Shown here: piece after piece, positions 41,575 to 49,179 of the stretch | How positions within the stretch are numbered: the stretch's first letter is position 1 | How the letters are laid out: each line of letters starts with the position of its first letter | Assembly: GCA_019114245.1 (NCBI GenBank) | Contig: DXFX01000103.1 | Span: forward strand, 1-59,042 | Length of the DNA: 59,042 nt | Source of the DNA: Candidatus Borkfalkia faecipullorum | GTDB taxonomy: Bacteria > Bacillota > Clostridia > Christensenellales > Borkfalkiaceae | Reading direction: 5' to 3' | The notes under the pieces: generated by a model | Database searches by the model: none | Told to the model about the DNA's origin: nothing | Seen by the model: only the letters and a program-made list of their open reading frames with translations | Program-made: the position numbers and the translations under genes

Positions 41575-42276
41575 TTAGCAACGGAAAAATTCGCGCGCGA
41601 CGGCGTTGAATTCTTCCCATTTTTCGCAAAAACAAAAGTGTGTACAGCCGCGCATGACGACGAGTTCGGAGTGCGGCGTCTTCTCCCGCAGAACGCGCGC
41701 CATCCACAGCGGCGTGGCGGTGTCCTTTTCCCCGAACACGTACAGCACGGGAATGCGGATGCGGGGCAGAAGGGGCGTGAGGTCCTCCCCCACGATCTTT
41801 TTGAAGCTCTCCTTCATCACGGGGGAAAGGGAGCGGTATTCCGCCGAGCCAAACTTTTTTTCCGCATAGCGCGGCGCAATTTTTCTGACAAAGCGGTACG
41901 TCTTTACCCGCAGGCGGTAGCGCAGGCCGCGCTTTGGCGGAACACCCGCGCAACCCGTAAGCAGGGCGCTGTGCGCGGGAAAGCCGTCCGCAAGCAGACG
42001 GATCGCCACCCGTCCCCCGAACGAATGGGCGAGCAGGCGGGGCCGCCGCACCCCGAGTTCGTCCAGCAGACGGCGGGTGTGATCGGCGTAGTCCTCCACC
42101 GACCACGGCTGCGCGAGCGGGGCGCTCTTGCCCATGCCGCGGAAGTCGAAGGCGGTGACCTTGTAAAAGTTTGAAAGGTATTTTATCTGATGGTAGAAAC
42201 TCTCCTTGCAGGAAAGGTACCCGTGCAGCATGACGAGATCTTCCCCCTTTCCGCAGCGGATGAGGGAATCTTCCAA
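41575..42276 (-). CDS. alpha/beta hydrolase
   Basis: This 233-residue soluble hydrolase has the oxyanion-hole motif MLHGYLSCKESF, then FDFRGMGKS, the nucleophile elbow AHSFGGR (Ser near residue 97), the acid in VFGEKDTATP and the histidine in RGCTHFCF. The triad is complete. It belongs to the broad esterase/lipase-like group without a determinable substrate. It lies 12 bases before the MurF-like gene and 14 bases after rimI on the same strand, so it is co-transcribed with them. Confidence 0.9.
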   Translation of the reverse strand: MEDSLIRCGKGEDLVMLHGYLSCKESFYHQIKYLSNFYKVTAFDFRGMGKSAPLAQPWSVEDYADHTRRLLDELGVRRPRLLAHSFGGRVAIRLLADGFPAHSALLTGCAGVPPKRGLRYRLRVKTYRFVRKIAPRYAEKKFGSAEYRSLSPVMKESFKKIVGEDLTPLLPRIRIPVLYVFGEKDTATPLWMARVLREKTPHSELVVMRGCTHFCFCEKWEEFNAVAREFFRC

Positions 42277-42290
42277 TCAAAGGCCTCCCT

Positions 42291-42722
42291 TTACAGATTT
42301 TTGACAAAGATGACGGCGTCCTCGCCGTCCCCGTAATAGCGCGGGCGGACATATCTGCCCACATACCCGCAGGAAAGATACAGCTTCATGGCGGGCGCGT
42401 TGGAAACGCGCACTTCCAAAAAGACGCGCTTTGTTCCGCGCGCTTTTGCCGCCTGTTCCAGAGTGTTTAAGAGCGACTTGGCAACGCCTCTGCCGCGGAA
42501 CGCGGGGGCCACCGCAATGTTTGCGAGGTCCGCATCCTCTTCCGCGCCCACCAGAAAGGCATAGCCGATCAGCGTTTCCCCCTCTGTGGCGGCGGCGGTC
42601 AGCGTGGTCTCGCCGAAAAAGGAATCGGCAAGCATCTGAAAACTCCATGCGTCCGAAAAGCACTGCTTTTCCAGCTCCGCAATGGCATAGATGTCCTCGT
42701 ACGTCCAGGGACGGATGTCCAT
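42291..42722 (-). CDS. rimI: ribosomal-protein-alanine N-acetyltransferase-like (RimI)
   Basis: This 143-residue GNAT acetyltransferase uses acetyl-CoA. The start IRPWTYEDIYAIAELEKQCF, the AcCoA loop VAPAFRGRGVAKSLL near residue 74, and LEVRVSNAPAMKLYLSCGYV near 105 are typical of RimI, which acetylates the N-terminus of S18. The ATG at 42722 has GGGAGAG upstream; a longer GTG start would overlap tsaB. tsaE-tsaB-rimI order is conserved in Bacillota. Confidence 0.9.
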   Translation of the reverse strand: MDIRPWTYEDIYAIAELEKQCFSDAWSFQMLADSFFGETTLTAAATEGETLIGYAFLVGAEEDADLANIAVAPAFRGRGVAKSLLNTLEQAAKARGTKRVFLEVRVSNAPAMKLYLSCGYVGRYVRPRYYGDGEDAVIFVKNL

Positions 42723-42738
42723 ATTTTTTCTCTCCCGT

Positions 42739-43353
42739 TCAGCCTTCACGGCGTTCGCGCTCCTCTTCCGCCTGGCTCTTTTTCAGATAAAAGGCGGCGA
42801 GATCGCCCAAGTCTTCCTCTCTTGCCGCGCGCACCGCACACAGCAATCCCGCGGCGGGGTCCGCCTGCACGTACGGCACGGGCAGCGCCTCGTACGAAAC
42901 AACGGTATAGAGAGCGGAAAGCTCTTTCAGCTTCTCTTCCCCCACATACGCGGGGGCAAGGCTCACCCTCTTTTCCCCGTCAAATCCGCACACATAGTAG
43001 CTGCCTCTGCCCGCGGGGACGACCGCAAGCACTTTGCCTTCTGCATTATATGCGAGCACCCGGAAAGAGGTTCTGCCCAGGGCGGGTTTTCCCGTCCCCT
43101 CGCAAAATCCCTTGACGGCGGAAACGCCGATGCGGATGCCCGTAAAGGATCCCGGCCCCGTCACCGCACAGAAAAAATCGCAGTCCTGCGGGCGCATCCC
43201 CGCGCGCGAGAACGCTTCGTCCACCGCGTCCATCAGCCGCACGGAATGCTGCAACGCCCCGTCCTTTTCAAAGATGCACACGGGTTCCCCGCCGCCGCAC
43301 ACCAGCACGGTGAGATAGGAGGACGAAGTGTCTATGGCAAGGTATCTGTTCAT
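42739..43353 (-). CDS. tsaB: tRNA threonylcarbamoyladenosine biosynthesis protein TsaB
   Basis: This 204-residue protein is an ASKHA-fold partner of TsaD in making t6A37 of ANN-decoding tRNAs. The N-terminus MNRYLAIDTSSSYLTV and FFCAVTGPGSFTGIRIGVSAVKGFC near residue 65 are diagnostic. I use the ATG whose TGA overlap with tsaE (ATGA) gives coupling; an ATG two codons earlier is also possible. TsaD is not in the window. Confidence 0.93.
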   Translation of the reverse strand: MNRYLAIDTSSSYLTVLVCGGGEPVCIFEKDGALQHSVRLMDAVDEAFSRAGMRPQDCDFFCAVTGPGSFTGIRIGVSAVKGFCEGTGKPALGRTSFRVLAYNAEGKVLAVVPAGRGSYYVCGFDGEKRVSLAPAYVGEEKLKELSALYTVVSYEALPVPYVQADPAAGLLCAVRAAREEDLGDLAAFYLKKSQAEEERERREG

Positions 43354-43745
43354 TCGCATACGATCTCACGCTCCGTTTCCGAAAGTTTGCGGATGGTCAC
43401 TTTTTTGCAGTGCTCGGGGAGCACCTCGGCGATGTTCTCCGACCACTCGATGACGCAGATCCCGTCCGCGTAAAAATAGTCGGTCAGACCCAGCGCCTCC
43501 GCCTGTGCGCCGCTCGTCAGGCGGTAACAGTCGTAATGGTACAGTTTGCCGCCGTAATCGTTCATGTACGCATAGGTGGGGCTGGTGATCTCCTCGTCAA
43601 TGCCCAGCGCCCGCGCCACGCCCTTGACAAACACCGTCTTGCCCGCACCCATCTCGCCGCAAAGGAGAACGACGTCCCCCTTTTGCAGGCTCTTTGCGTA
43701 CTGTTCCGCTATCTGAATTGTCTCTTCCGCACTGTGCGATCTCAT
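43350..43745 (-). CDS. tsaE: tRNA threonylcarbamoyladenosine biosynthesis ATPase TsaE
   Basis: This 131-residue ATPase has the Walker A motif LCGEMGAGKTVFVKG near residue 30, SPTYAYMNDY, and HYDCYRL, then VIEWSENI. It drives the TsaB-TsaD-TsaE complex cycle. I chose the ATG at 43745 (MRSHSAEETIQIA) since GAGG lies six bases upstream and the longer frame adds a non-family N-terminus. It overlaps tsaB by four bases. Confidence 0.93.
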   Translation of the reverse strand: MRSHSAEETIQIAEQYAKSLQKGDVVLLCGEMGAGKTVFVKGVARALGIDEEITSPTYAYMNDYGGKLYHYDCYRLTSGAQAEALGLTDYFYADGICVIEWSENIAEVLPEHCKKVTIRKLSETEREIVCE

Positions 43746-43820
43746 CTCTGACCTCAAAAGAAAAAGAGGCGTTTTATCAAACACCTCTTCCATTATAATA
43801 TAGAACGCCGCATTTTGCAA

Positions 43821-44495
43821 TTAAAACTTATTCAAAAGGCGGGAAATTCTCTTGTACAGCAGCAGCGTGACCGCCGAAGCGATGAGGCAGCGCAGCAAAT
43901 TGAAGGGAAGCACGGAGAAAGGAATGTAGTAGGAATAGAAATTTTCCGCCGTGCAGGAAGGGAAGAGCGGCGTGAGCATTCCGACAATGGCTTCCATGGG
44001 GAATCCCATCAGTTTGATATAGGCAGGAATGATGACAAAGCGGTTGGACAGCATGGAAAAGACGACCGAGCTGACCATTCCCGCCGCAAGCCCGACCAAT
44101 GCGCCGCGGAAGGTGCGGTGTCTGCGGTAGATGATACCCGCGGGAATGACAAACGCCAGCCCGCAGACGAGGTCGGAAAGTTCCCCCACGCACATGGTGG
44201 ACGTAGAGGGAAGTTTGAGCAGGAATTTGACAAACACGATGATCGCGCCCGCTACGGGACCCAGCGAAAAGGTACCGATCAGCGCGGGAATGTCCGAAAA
44301 GTTGAGTTCCAGAAAGGACGGGAACAGCGCCACGATGGGGAATTTGGGGAAATAGTACAATACCGTCGTCAGAGCGGCAAACATGCCGATCTTGGCGATG
44401 TTGGAAGCGGAAAAGAATTTCCGCTTTGCTTTTTCCGCCGTCTGTTCGGCAGGCAGAGTTTTCTGTTCCTGTTCTGCAGGGACCTGTTCGTTCAT
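43821..44495 (-). CDS. ribU: ECF transporter S component, riboflavin-specific (RibU-like)
   Basis: This 224-residue membrane protein has six predicted helices after a ~35-residue cytoplasmic start. The N-terminal KIGMFAALTTVLYYFPKFP and LELNFSDIPALIGTFSLGP match substrate-binding S components of RibU type. The specificity call rests mainly on the FMN riboswitch that lies directly upstream. The shared EcfA/EcfT energy module is not in the window. The gene is transcribed from a consensus promoter at 44735-44763. Confidence 0.92.
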   Translation of the reverse strand: MNEQVPAEQEQKTLPAEQTAEKAKRKFFSASNIAKIGMFAALTTVLYYFPKFPIVALFPSFLELNFSDIPALIGTFSLGPVAGAIIVFVKFLLKLPSTSTMCVGELSDLVCGLAFVIPAGIIYRRHRTFRGALVGLAAGMVSSVVFSMLSNRFVIIPAYIKLMGFPMEAIVGMLTPLFPSCTAENFYSYYIPFSVLPFNLLRCLIASAVTLLLYKRISRLLNKF

Positions 44496-44533
44496 AAAAC
44501 ACCTCGAAAAAAATGATTTTCAAGGGGCGACAG

Positions 44534-44559
44534 AAAAGCCCCGTTCTCACGAACGGGGC
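44534..44559 (-). terminator. riboswitch expression-platform terminator
   Basis: GCCCCGTTC and GAACGGGGC (44538-44559) form a perfect 9-bp stem with a four-base loop and a short TTTT tail on the minus strand. It lies between the FMN aptamer and ribU, so FMN binding probably favours premature termination. Confidence 0.8.
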
Positions 44560-44600
44560 GTCATTTCGCGCTGTAGCGGCACCAAAGTGCGCGCGCAGGT

Positions 44601-44720
44601 GAAAATTCTTTTCCTATCCGGACTTTACCGTCGGTACGGGAATTGCACCCGTTCGGAGGCTTGCGCCTTTCGCAGACTATACTGCCGGTGGGGAATTGCA
44701 CCCCGCCCCAAAGAATTCTT
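44601..44720 (-). ncRNA. FMN riboswitch (RFN element)
   Basis: On the minus strand the aptamer shows the RFN signatures in order: GGGGCGGGGTGCAATTCCC, ACCGGCAGTATAGTCTGCGA, then GGGTGCAATTCCCGTACCGA, and GGTAAAGTCCGGATAGGAAA. The outer P1 stem is GAATTCTTT with AAAGAATTT. It begins ~15 bases after the promoter -10 box and precedes a terminator hairpin and ribU, so riboflavin uptake is repressed by FMN. Confidence 0.96.
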
Positions 44721-44734
44721 TTAAAATTTATTCT

Positions 44735-44763
44735 ATTATATTCCCTTTTGTGCGGGTTGTCAA
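44735..44763 (-). promoter_or_regulatory. consensus sigma-A promoter of the riboswitch-ribU transcript
   Basis: On the minus strand TTGACA (44763-44758) and TATAAT (44740-44735) are both consensus with a 17-base spacer. Confidence 0.93.
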
Positions 44764-44791
44764 CCGTTTGAAAAGCTTATGCAAAAAAACT

Positions 44792-45160
44792 TCATTCCCC
44801 TGCCAGAAAGGCGGCGGGAATGTGATTGACCCCCTTGTCCGTCACTTCGATCACGTCGAAGCGCACGTTGACGTCCCTGCCCGCGCGCATCAAAAAATCG
44901 CGCGCGATGTTGACGTACCTTTCCCGCTTATGGCGCTCCACCGCCTCCGCGGGCGTGCCGAACTGCGTGCTTTCCCGCGTCTTTACCTCGCAGAAAACCA
45001 CCGTGTCCTTATCGAGCGCGACGATATCCGCCTCCCCGTATGCGGTGCGGTAATTTCTCTTTAAGATCTTGTACCCCGACTTTTTCAGGTACTTTACGGC
45101 CGCTCTTTCCCCTGCCCGTCCGAGGGATTTTTTATGAACGTCCTGCGGTGAATTTCGCAT
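44792..45160 (-). CDS. YraN-family (UPF0102) nuclease-fold protein
   Basis: This 122-residue protein has the UPF0102 pattern: SLGRAGERAAVKYLKKSGYKI, then RNYRTAYGEADIVALDKDTVVFCEVKTR, which carries the E-D-ExK residues of a restriction-endonuclease-like fold. Its role in DNA processing is not established. The ATG at 45160 has AAGGAG eight bases upstream, inside rnhB, giving a 67-base overlap. No closer start codon would keep the conserved N-terminus. rnhB-yraN order is common. Confidence 0.9.
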   Translation of the reverse strand: MRNSPQDVHKKSLGRAGERAAVKYLKKSGYKILKRNYRTAYGEADIVALDKDTVVFCEVKTRESTQFGTPAEAVERHKRERYVNIARDFLMRAGRDVNVRFDVIEVTDKGVNHIPAAFLAGE

Positions 45161-45735
45161 AGTCCCAGCTCCTTGATGGCGTCCCTGTGCATCTTTGTGC
45201 CGTACCCCTTGTGCTTTGCAAAGCCGTAGCCGGGGTACACTTTGTCCATTTCCGTCATCAGCGCGTCGCGGTACACCTTGGCGAGAATGCTCGCCGCGCC
45301 GATGCTGTAACTGAGCGCATCCCCCTTGATGATGCTCTGCTGGGGAAGGGAAATGTCTATTTTGAAGTTTCCGTCCACAAACACCACGTCCGGCTGCACG
45401 CACAACTGCTCCACCGCGCGTTTCATGCACAGCTTTGTCGCCTGTAAAATGTTGATCCTGTCAATGACGCGGTTGTCCTCTTCGCAGATCTGATAAGCGA
45501 CGGCGCGCTCTCTGATCAGGGCGGCGAGCCGCTCCCGCTCCTTTTCTTTCAGCGCCTTGCTGTCGTCGATGCCCTCGATGAGGCTCTTGTCGTCCAGCGG
45601 CAGGATCACTGCCGCCGCCACCACGGGGCCGGCAAAGGGGCCTCTACCCACTTCGTCCACTCCCGCTATGTACTGCGCGCCCAGGCGCAGCATTTCCCTC
45701 TCGTAAAAGAGTTTGTCCGTCTTTTCTTCTTTCAT
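45094..45735 (-). CDS. rnhB: ribonuclease HII
   Basis: This 213-residue enzyme cleaves RNA in RNA-DNA hybrids and at single misinserted ribonucleotides. The DEVGRGPFAGPV motif near residue 27 supplies two acidic ligands, VFVDGN near 114 another, and GDALSYSIGAASILAKVYRD near 130 the rest of the active site. The C-terminal HKGYGTKMH and CEIHRRTF are typical. It ends inside yraN. Confidence 0.96.
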   Translation of the reverse strand: MKEEKTDKLFYEREMLRLGAQYIAGVDEVGRGPFAGPVVAAAVILPLDDKSLIEGIDDSKALKEKERERLAALIRERAVAYQICEEDNRVIDRINILQATKLCMKRAVEQLCVQPDVVFVDGNFKIDISLPQQSIIKGDALSYSIGAASILAKVYRDALMTEMDKVYPGYGFAKHKGYGTKMHRDAIKELGLCEIHRRTFIKNPSDGQGKERP

Positions 45736-45768
45736 AATGTTCGCTTTTTTCGGATACGTATGCTTCTT

Positions 45769-46620
45769 TCAGAGACAAAACCCCGTCGGATCGTCCAGCG
45801 TGATCCTGCCCGTTCTGCCCTTTCTGAAATCGTCCAGAATGGCTTTGGCGCCTCTGTCGTAATCGAACTCCCCGCCGCGCAGCAAAAATCCGCGCTTTTT
45901 GCAGATCTCTTCATACATGGCAAGGGGCGAGGAAAAATCCGTTATCCCGTAGCGTTCGGCGAGAAAATCGGGGTACGTCTGCGAAAGTTCGCGCAAAAGT
46001 TCCAGCGCGATGTCGTCCAGATCGAGCACGTCGTCGTTGATACTGCCGACGTAGGCGAGGTGCCTGGCAAGCTCCTGCGTTTCAAACGCGGGCGGCATGG
46101 TGCCGGGGGTATCGAGAAGCTCGAATCCCGCACAGCGGATCCATTGCTTTCCGCGCGTGACGCCCGCCTTGTCCCCCGTGACGGCGCGCTTTTCCCCGCT
46201 CATCGCGTTGATGACCGTGCTCTTGCCCGTGTTGGGAATGCCGCACACCATCAGCCGCGCGGGGCGGGTGATGCCTTTCTGCGCGTCGCGTTCCAGCTTT
46301 TCCTTTAAAAGGAGAGGAAGCTTTGCCGCGATCTTCTGCGCCGCACCCGCGCGCGCCGCGCAGACGGGAAGGGCAAGCGCCCCGCTCTTTGCAAATGCGG
46401 AAACGAAGGCGTCCGTCTTTTTTTCGTCTGCGAGGTCGCTCTTGTTGAGAAGATACAAGATCGGCTTGCCTGCCAGAATTTTATTCAGGTTTTTGTTGCG
46501 CGTGGCAATGGGAGCGCGCGCGTCCAGGACGACGAGGACGCCGTCCACGAGCTTTACGCTCTCCTCCATCATGCGCATTGCCTTGGTCATGTGACCGGGG
46601 AACCATTGGATGTGTTTCAT
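45769..46620 (-). CDS. rbgA: ribosome biogenesis GTPase YlqF/RbgA
   Basis: This 283-residue circularly permuted GTPase helps late 50S assembly. The permuted order is visible: LLNKSDL (G4) near residue 56, GIPNTGKST (G1) near 128, then TPGTMPP (G3). The N-terminus IQWFPGHMTKAMRMMEE is diagnostic. GAGG precedes the ATG. Its upstream region is the structured repeat at 46635-46842 rather than the usual rplS gene. Confidence 0.95.
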   Translation of the reverse strand: MKHIQWFPGHMTKAMRMMEESVKLVDGVLVVLDARAPIATRNKNLNKILAGKPILYLLNKSDLADEKKTDAFVSAFAKSGALALPVCAARAGAAQKIAAKLPLLLKEKLERDAQKGITRPARLMVCGIPNTGKSTVINAMSGEKRAVTGDKAGVTRGKQWIRCAGFELLDTPGTMPPAFETQELARHLAYVGSINDDVLDLDDIALELLRELSQTYPDFLAERYGITDFSSPLAMYEEICKKRGFLLRGGEFDYDRGAKAILDDFRKGRTGRITLDDPTGFCL

Positions 46621-46634
46621 AGTAATTTTTCCTC

Positions 46635-46842
46635 ATGCAAATCTCGCCGAACGAGACGGCTGCGATTTGCCATGATTTTAAGGAGACAACAATGTTCGGG
46701 CAAAGCCCTCGGCATTGTTTTCTCCTTCTTTGGCGCATCTTAGGGCTTCCCCTTTTTAAAAATGCGCCAAATTCATTCTCTTTCTTTTCGCCGCCCATGC
46801 GACGCAATGGGAAAAAGTCAAAAGCGTGGTTTTGACTTTTTC
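46635..46842. repeat. structured interspersed repeat, copy 1
   Basis: This ~208-base element has four hairpins in plus-strand order. H1 is at 46637-46670 (GCAAATC/GATTTGC enclosing GCCG/CGGC). H2 is at 46682-46725 (GGAGA and AACAATG arms, inner GGGC/GCCC). H3 is at 46729-46771 (TTTGGCGCAT/ATGCGCCAAA with a loop containing GGGCTTCCCC). H4 is at 46811-46842, a perfect 13-bp A/T-rich stem. A second copy at 52697-52896 keeps the geometry with different stem sequences. It fills the trmD-rbgA gap and no gene is visible in it. Confidence 0.8.
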
Positions 46843-46870
46843 AAAGATTAAAAATAAAACTGAAAGTACG

Positions 46871-46917
46871 GTTTTGCTTGCGCAATAAATAAAATACCTT
46901 ATGCAAATTTCTTTCAA
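46871..46917. repeat. shared flank of the structured repeat, possibly a truncated third copy
   Basis: GTTTTGCTTGCGCAATAAAT (46871-46890), continuing AAAAT, is found with one mismatch left of copy 2 (52665-52689), where it leads straight into hairpin 1. Here it is followed by ATGCAAATTTC, which resembles the left arm of hairpin 1, and then by unrelated sequence to the trmD stop. Confidence 0.6.
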
Positions 46918-46969
46918 ACCAAAAAAATCATGCAGTCACCGATTTTACGCTTGCCTTTGCAAACTTAAC

Positions 46970-47656
46970 TTAAAAGGCGCCGCCGTCTTTGGGAGAAAGA
47001 AGATCGGGACGCTTTTCGCGCGTGATCTTTTCCGATTGTTCCCGCCGCCATTTATCGATTTCCGCATGGTTGCCGCTGCGCAGAACGTCGGGAACGGTCA
47101 GTCCCCTGTACTCCACGGGGCGGGTGTATTGCGGATATTCCAGAGCGTTTTCCGAAAAACTTTCCTGCACCAGGGAGGACGTGTTGATGACCCCCTCCAC
47201 ATACCGCGCGAGGCAGTCGGTGACGACCATGGCAGGGAGTTCGCCGCCCGTCAGAACGTAATCGCCGATGCTGATCTCCTCGTCGATGAACAGATCGATG
47301 ACGCGCTGGTCTACCCCCTCGTAATGGCCGCAAAGCAGGATGATGTGCTCGTACTCTAAAAGCTCAAACACCTTTTGCTGGCGGAAGGTTTCGCCCTTGG
47401 GCGACATATAGATGCGCCGCGCCCTGTGCTCGGGATCCAGCGCCTCGATGGCGGAACCGATGGGCTGCGCCGTCATCACCATACCCGCGCCGCCGCCGAA
47501 CGGATAATCGTCGCAGCGCATATGCTTGTCCTCGGTGTAATCGCGGATGTTGACCACGTTGATCTCTATTTTATTTTCTTTCTGCGCCCTGCCCAGAATG
47601 CTCGCCTGCAAGGGCGTAAACATTTCGGGAAAAAGGGTCAAAATATCTATTTTCAT
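46970..47656 (-). CDS. trmD: tRNA (guanine-N1)-methyltransferase
   Basis: This 228-residue SPOUT enzyme makes m1G37 in tRNAs and prevents frameshifting. MKIDILTLFPEMF at the start, FGGGAGMVM near residue 58, LLCGHYEGVDQRV near 109, and SIGDYVLTGGELPAMV near 133 are the SAM-knot signatures. It overlaps the upstream membrane protein gene as ATGA. In most Bacillota rplS follows trmD; here the next 350 bases hold only the structured repeat. Confidence 0.97.
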   Translation of the reverse strand: MKIDILTLFPEMFTPLQASILGRAQKENKIEINVVNIRDYTEDKHMRCDDYPFGGGAGMVMTAQPIGSAIEALDPEHRARRIYMSPKGETFRQQKVFELLEYEHIILLCGHYEGVDQRVIDLFIDEEISIGDYVLTGGELPAMVVTDCLARYVEGVINTSSLVQESFSENALEYPQYTRPVEYRGLTVPDVLRSGNHAEIDKWRREQSEKITREKRPDLLSPKDGGAF

Positions 47657-48609
47657 AATGTTTCCTCATCGGCGGAATAAAACGCAACGCCCTGTTCCAT
47701 AGCGGCGCCCGCCACGGGGACCTCTTGCCAGTACAGCGCAAAAATGCGCTCCCCTTCCTGTGCGCTCAACAACAGGCGGCGATCCTTGAATACCAGCGCA
47801 ACGCCCTGCGGCGAAACCTGCGCGCCCGTCACGCTTGCGCCGCAACATTCCTGCGCCTGTCTGCAAAACTCTTCATCGCCGAAAACGCACAGAGAATATT
47901 CGCCCAGGCTGAGCAGGACAAAATCGTCCGCACCCTCTTCAAGAAAATAGTGATGCGTCTTTTCAAAGGAGACTTTGTCAAGGCGCTCGCCGCGCAGACA
48001 CAAGAGCATCAGCATGGCGCGCTCCTCGCCGATCTTTGCGCGGAAACACCCCTGCATACGGGACGCCAGCGCCCTGACGTGCGGCGGAATGGATTCGTAC
48101 AGCTCGTCGCGCTCGGGAACGCCCGCGCGGGCGAGGATCTCTTCCAGAAGCTGCCGCGCATACGCTTTATCCCAACCTTGAATGCCGTACAGAATGTACT
48201 CCCCGTCCTTGCAATAGACGCACAGCGTATCCAGATCTCTCTCCCATTTTCCGCCGCGCACATGATCGCCGTACTCGTCGGCGGCGTTGATACACGCCCC
48301 CACGATGTCCTCGTAGCACGCTTCGCGCACGGGTTTGGGCCAAGATGCCTCACCGAGAAAGACAACGCGGTCGGCATAGAGTTCCACGCGGCGGAAAGAA
48401 GATGCATAGCGCACCAGAAACCCGATCCCGATGTAAAACAACAGTACGCCGCCGCAAACTCCCGCACCCGTCCATTCCTTTGTACAGAGGCAGACGATGG
48501 CCGCAATGAGAAGCAGAGCACAAAAAATCAACCAAAAGACGAGAAGTACCTTTTTGTGTTTCTGTTTTTGATTCGCCCACGCGCTGTAGATCTTTTTTTC
48601 TTCGGTCAT
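47653..48609 (-). CDS. two-TM membrane protein of unknown function inside the rimM-trmD operon
   Basis: This 318-residue protein has a charged start (MTEEKKIYSAWANQKQKHKK) and two transmembrane helices at ~20-40 and ~47-68. A cytoplasmic part begins RRVELYADRVVFLGE, and its alternating pattern to ~residue 160 resembles a bacterial PH-like domain. The last ~150 residues contain Cys-rich segments (FCRQAQECCGASV) and no known motif. It overlaps rimM and trmD by four bases each (ATGA), so it is co-translated with tRNA and rRNA maturation genes. The PH-like assignment is tentative. Confidence 0.75.
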   Translation of the reverse strand: MTEEKKIYSAWANQKQKHKKVLLVFWLIFCALLLIAAIVCLCTKEWTGAGVCGGVLLFYIGIGFLVRYASSFRRVELYADRVVFLGEASWPKPVREACYEDIVGACINAADEYGDHVRGGKWERDLDTLCVYCKDGEYILYGIQGWDKAYARQLLEEILARAGVPERDELYESIPPHVRALASRMQGCFRAKIGEERAMLMLLCLRGERLDKVSFEKTHHYFLEEGADDFVLLSLGEYSLCVFGDEEFCRQAQECCGASVTGAQVSPQGVALVFKDRRLLLSAQEGERIFALYWQEVPVAGAAMEQGVAFYSADEETL

Positions 48610-49109
48610 TGTTCCACGAGTACCTGCAGAAGGCGCACTTTGTCCACCGTGAGCTGCTTATTTTCCACGTCCACCTCCGCGATGACGCCCTCCGCCGCGG
48701 GGAACATATACTCTTTTTCCCCGTCTTTCATGACGTAAACGTCCGTATGCGCGGACAGAATGTCCACGATTTCGCCCAACCGTTCCCCCGAATTTGTGAC
48801 AACGGCGCATCCGATGACGTCCACGATGTAGTACCTGCCCTCTTCGAGAGCGGGCGCATCCGCGCGCAGCGCCTCTACCTCTTTGCCGCGCAGAAGTTCG
48901 GCGGCGTTGCGGTCGGCCACGCCGCTTAAAGCGAGGTACGCCGCATTCGGATCGACGCGCGCGGACAGCACTTTGTGTTCCGTGCCTCCGATGTACACCT
49001 TTTTGAATTTTTTGATCAGCGCCGCATCGTCCAGAAGGGGCTTGATTTTCAGTTCGCCGCGGATACCCTGCGGTTTCAAGATCTCGCCGATGACGATTTT
49101 ATCTTGCAT
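48606..49109 (-). CDS. rimM: ribosome maturation factor RimM
   Basis: This 167-residue protein binds S19 and helps 30S head maturation. The N-terminal barrel has VIGEILKPQGIRGELKIKPL and LRGKEVEAL. The PRC-like C-terminal barrel has YYIVDVIGCAVV, LGEIVDIL and the final MFPAAEGVIAEVDVENKQL. The ATG at 49109 follows GGAGG. It overlaps the next gene by four bases. Confidence 0.95.
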   Translation of the reverse strand: MQDKIVIGEILKPQGIRGELKIKPLLDDAALIKKFKKVYIGGTEHKVLSARVDPNAAYLALSGVADRNAAELLRGKEVEALRADAPALEEGRYYIVDVIGCAVVTNSGERLGEIVDILSAHTDVYVMKDGEKEYMFPAAEGVIAEVDVENKQLTVDKVRLLQVLVEQ

Positions 49110-49179
49110 AGTTCCTCCGAAAAAAACAAGGGAAAAACCTTGCGACGATTTTTCCCTCTTGCTTTTGAAGATAGAGCGG

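Noticed and set aside
41575..42364. Large minus-strand frame (40934-42364) covering the hydrolase and MurF-like genes
   Set aside because: Its translation is Arg/Ala/Gly-rich and lies out of frame with two genes carrying full catalytic motifs.
46481..46807. Minus-strand open frame across repeat copy 1 (LKRGSPK... protein)
   Set aside because: It runs out of the rbgA start region through the hairpins. A similar short frame exists in copy 2 but the two proteins diverge where the RNA stems covary, so the conserved feature is structure, not protein.
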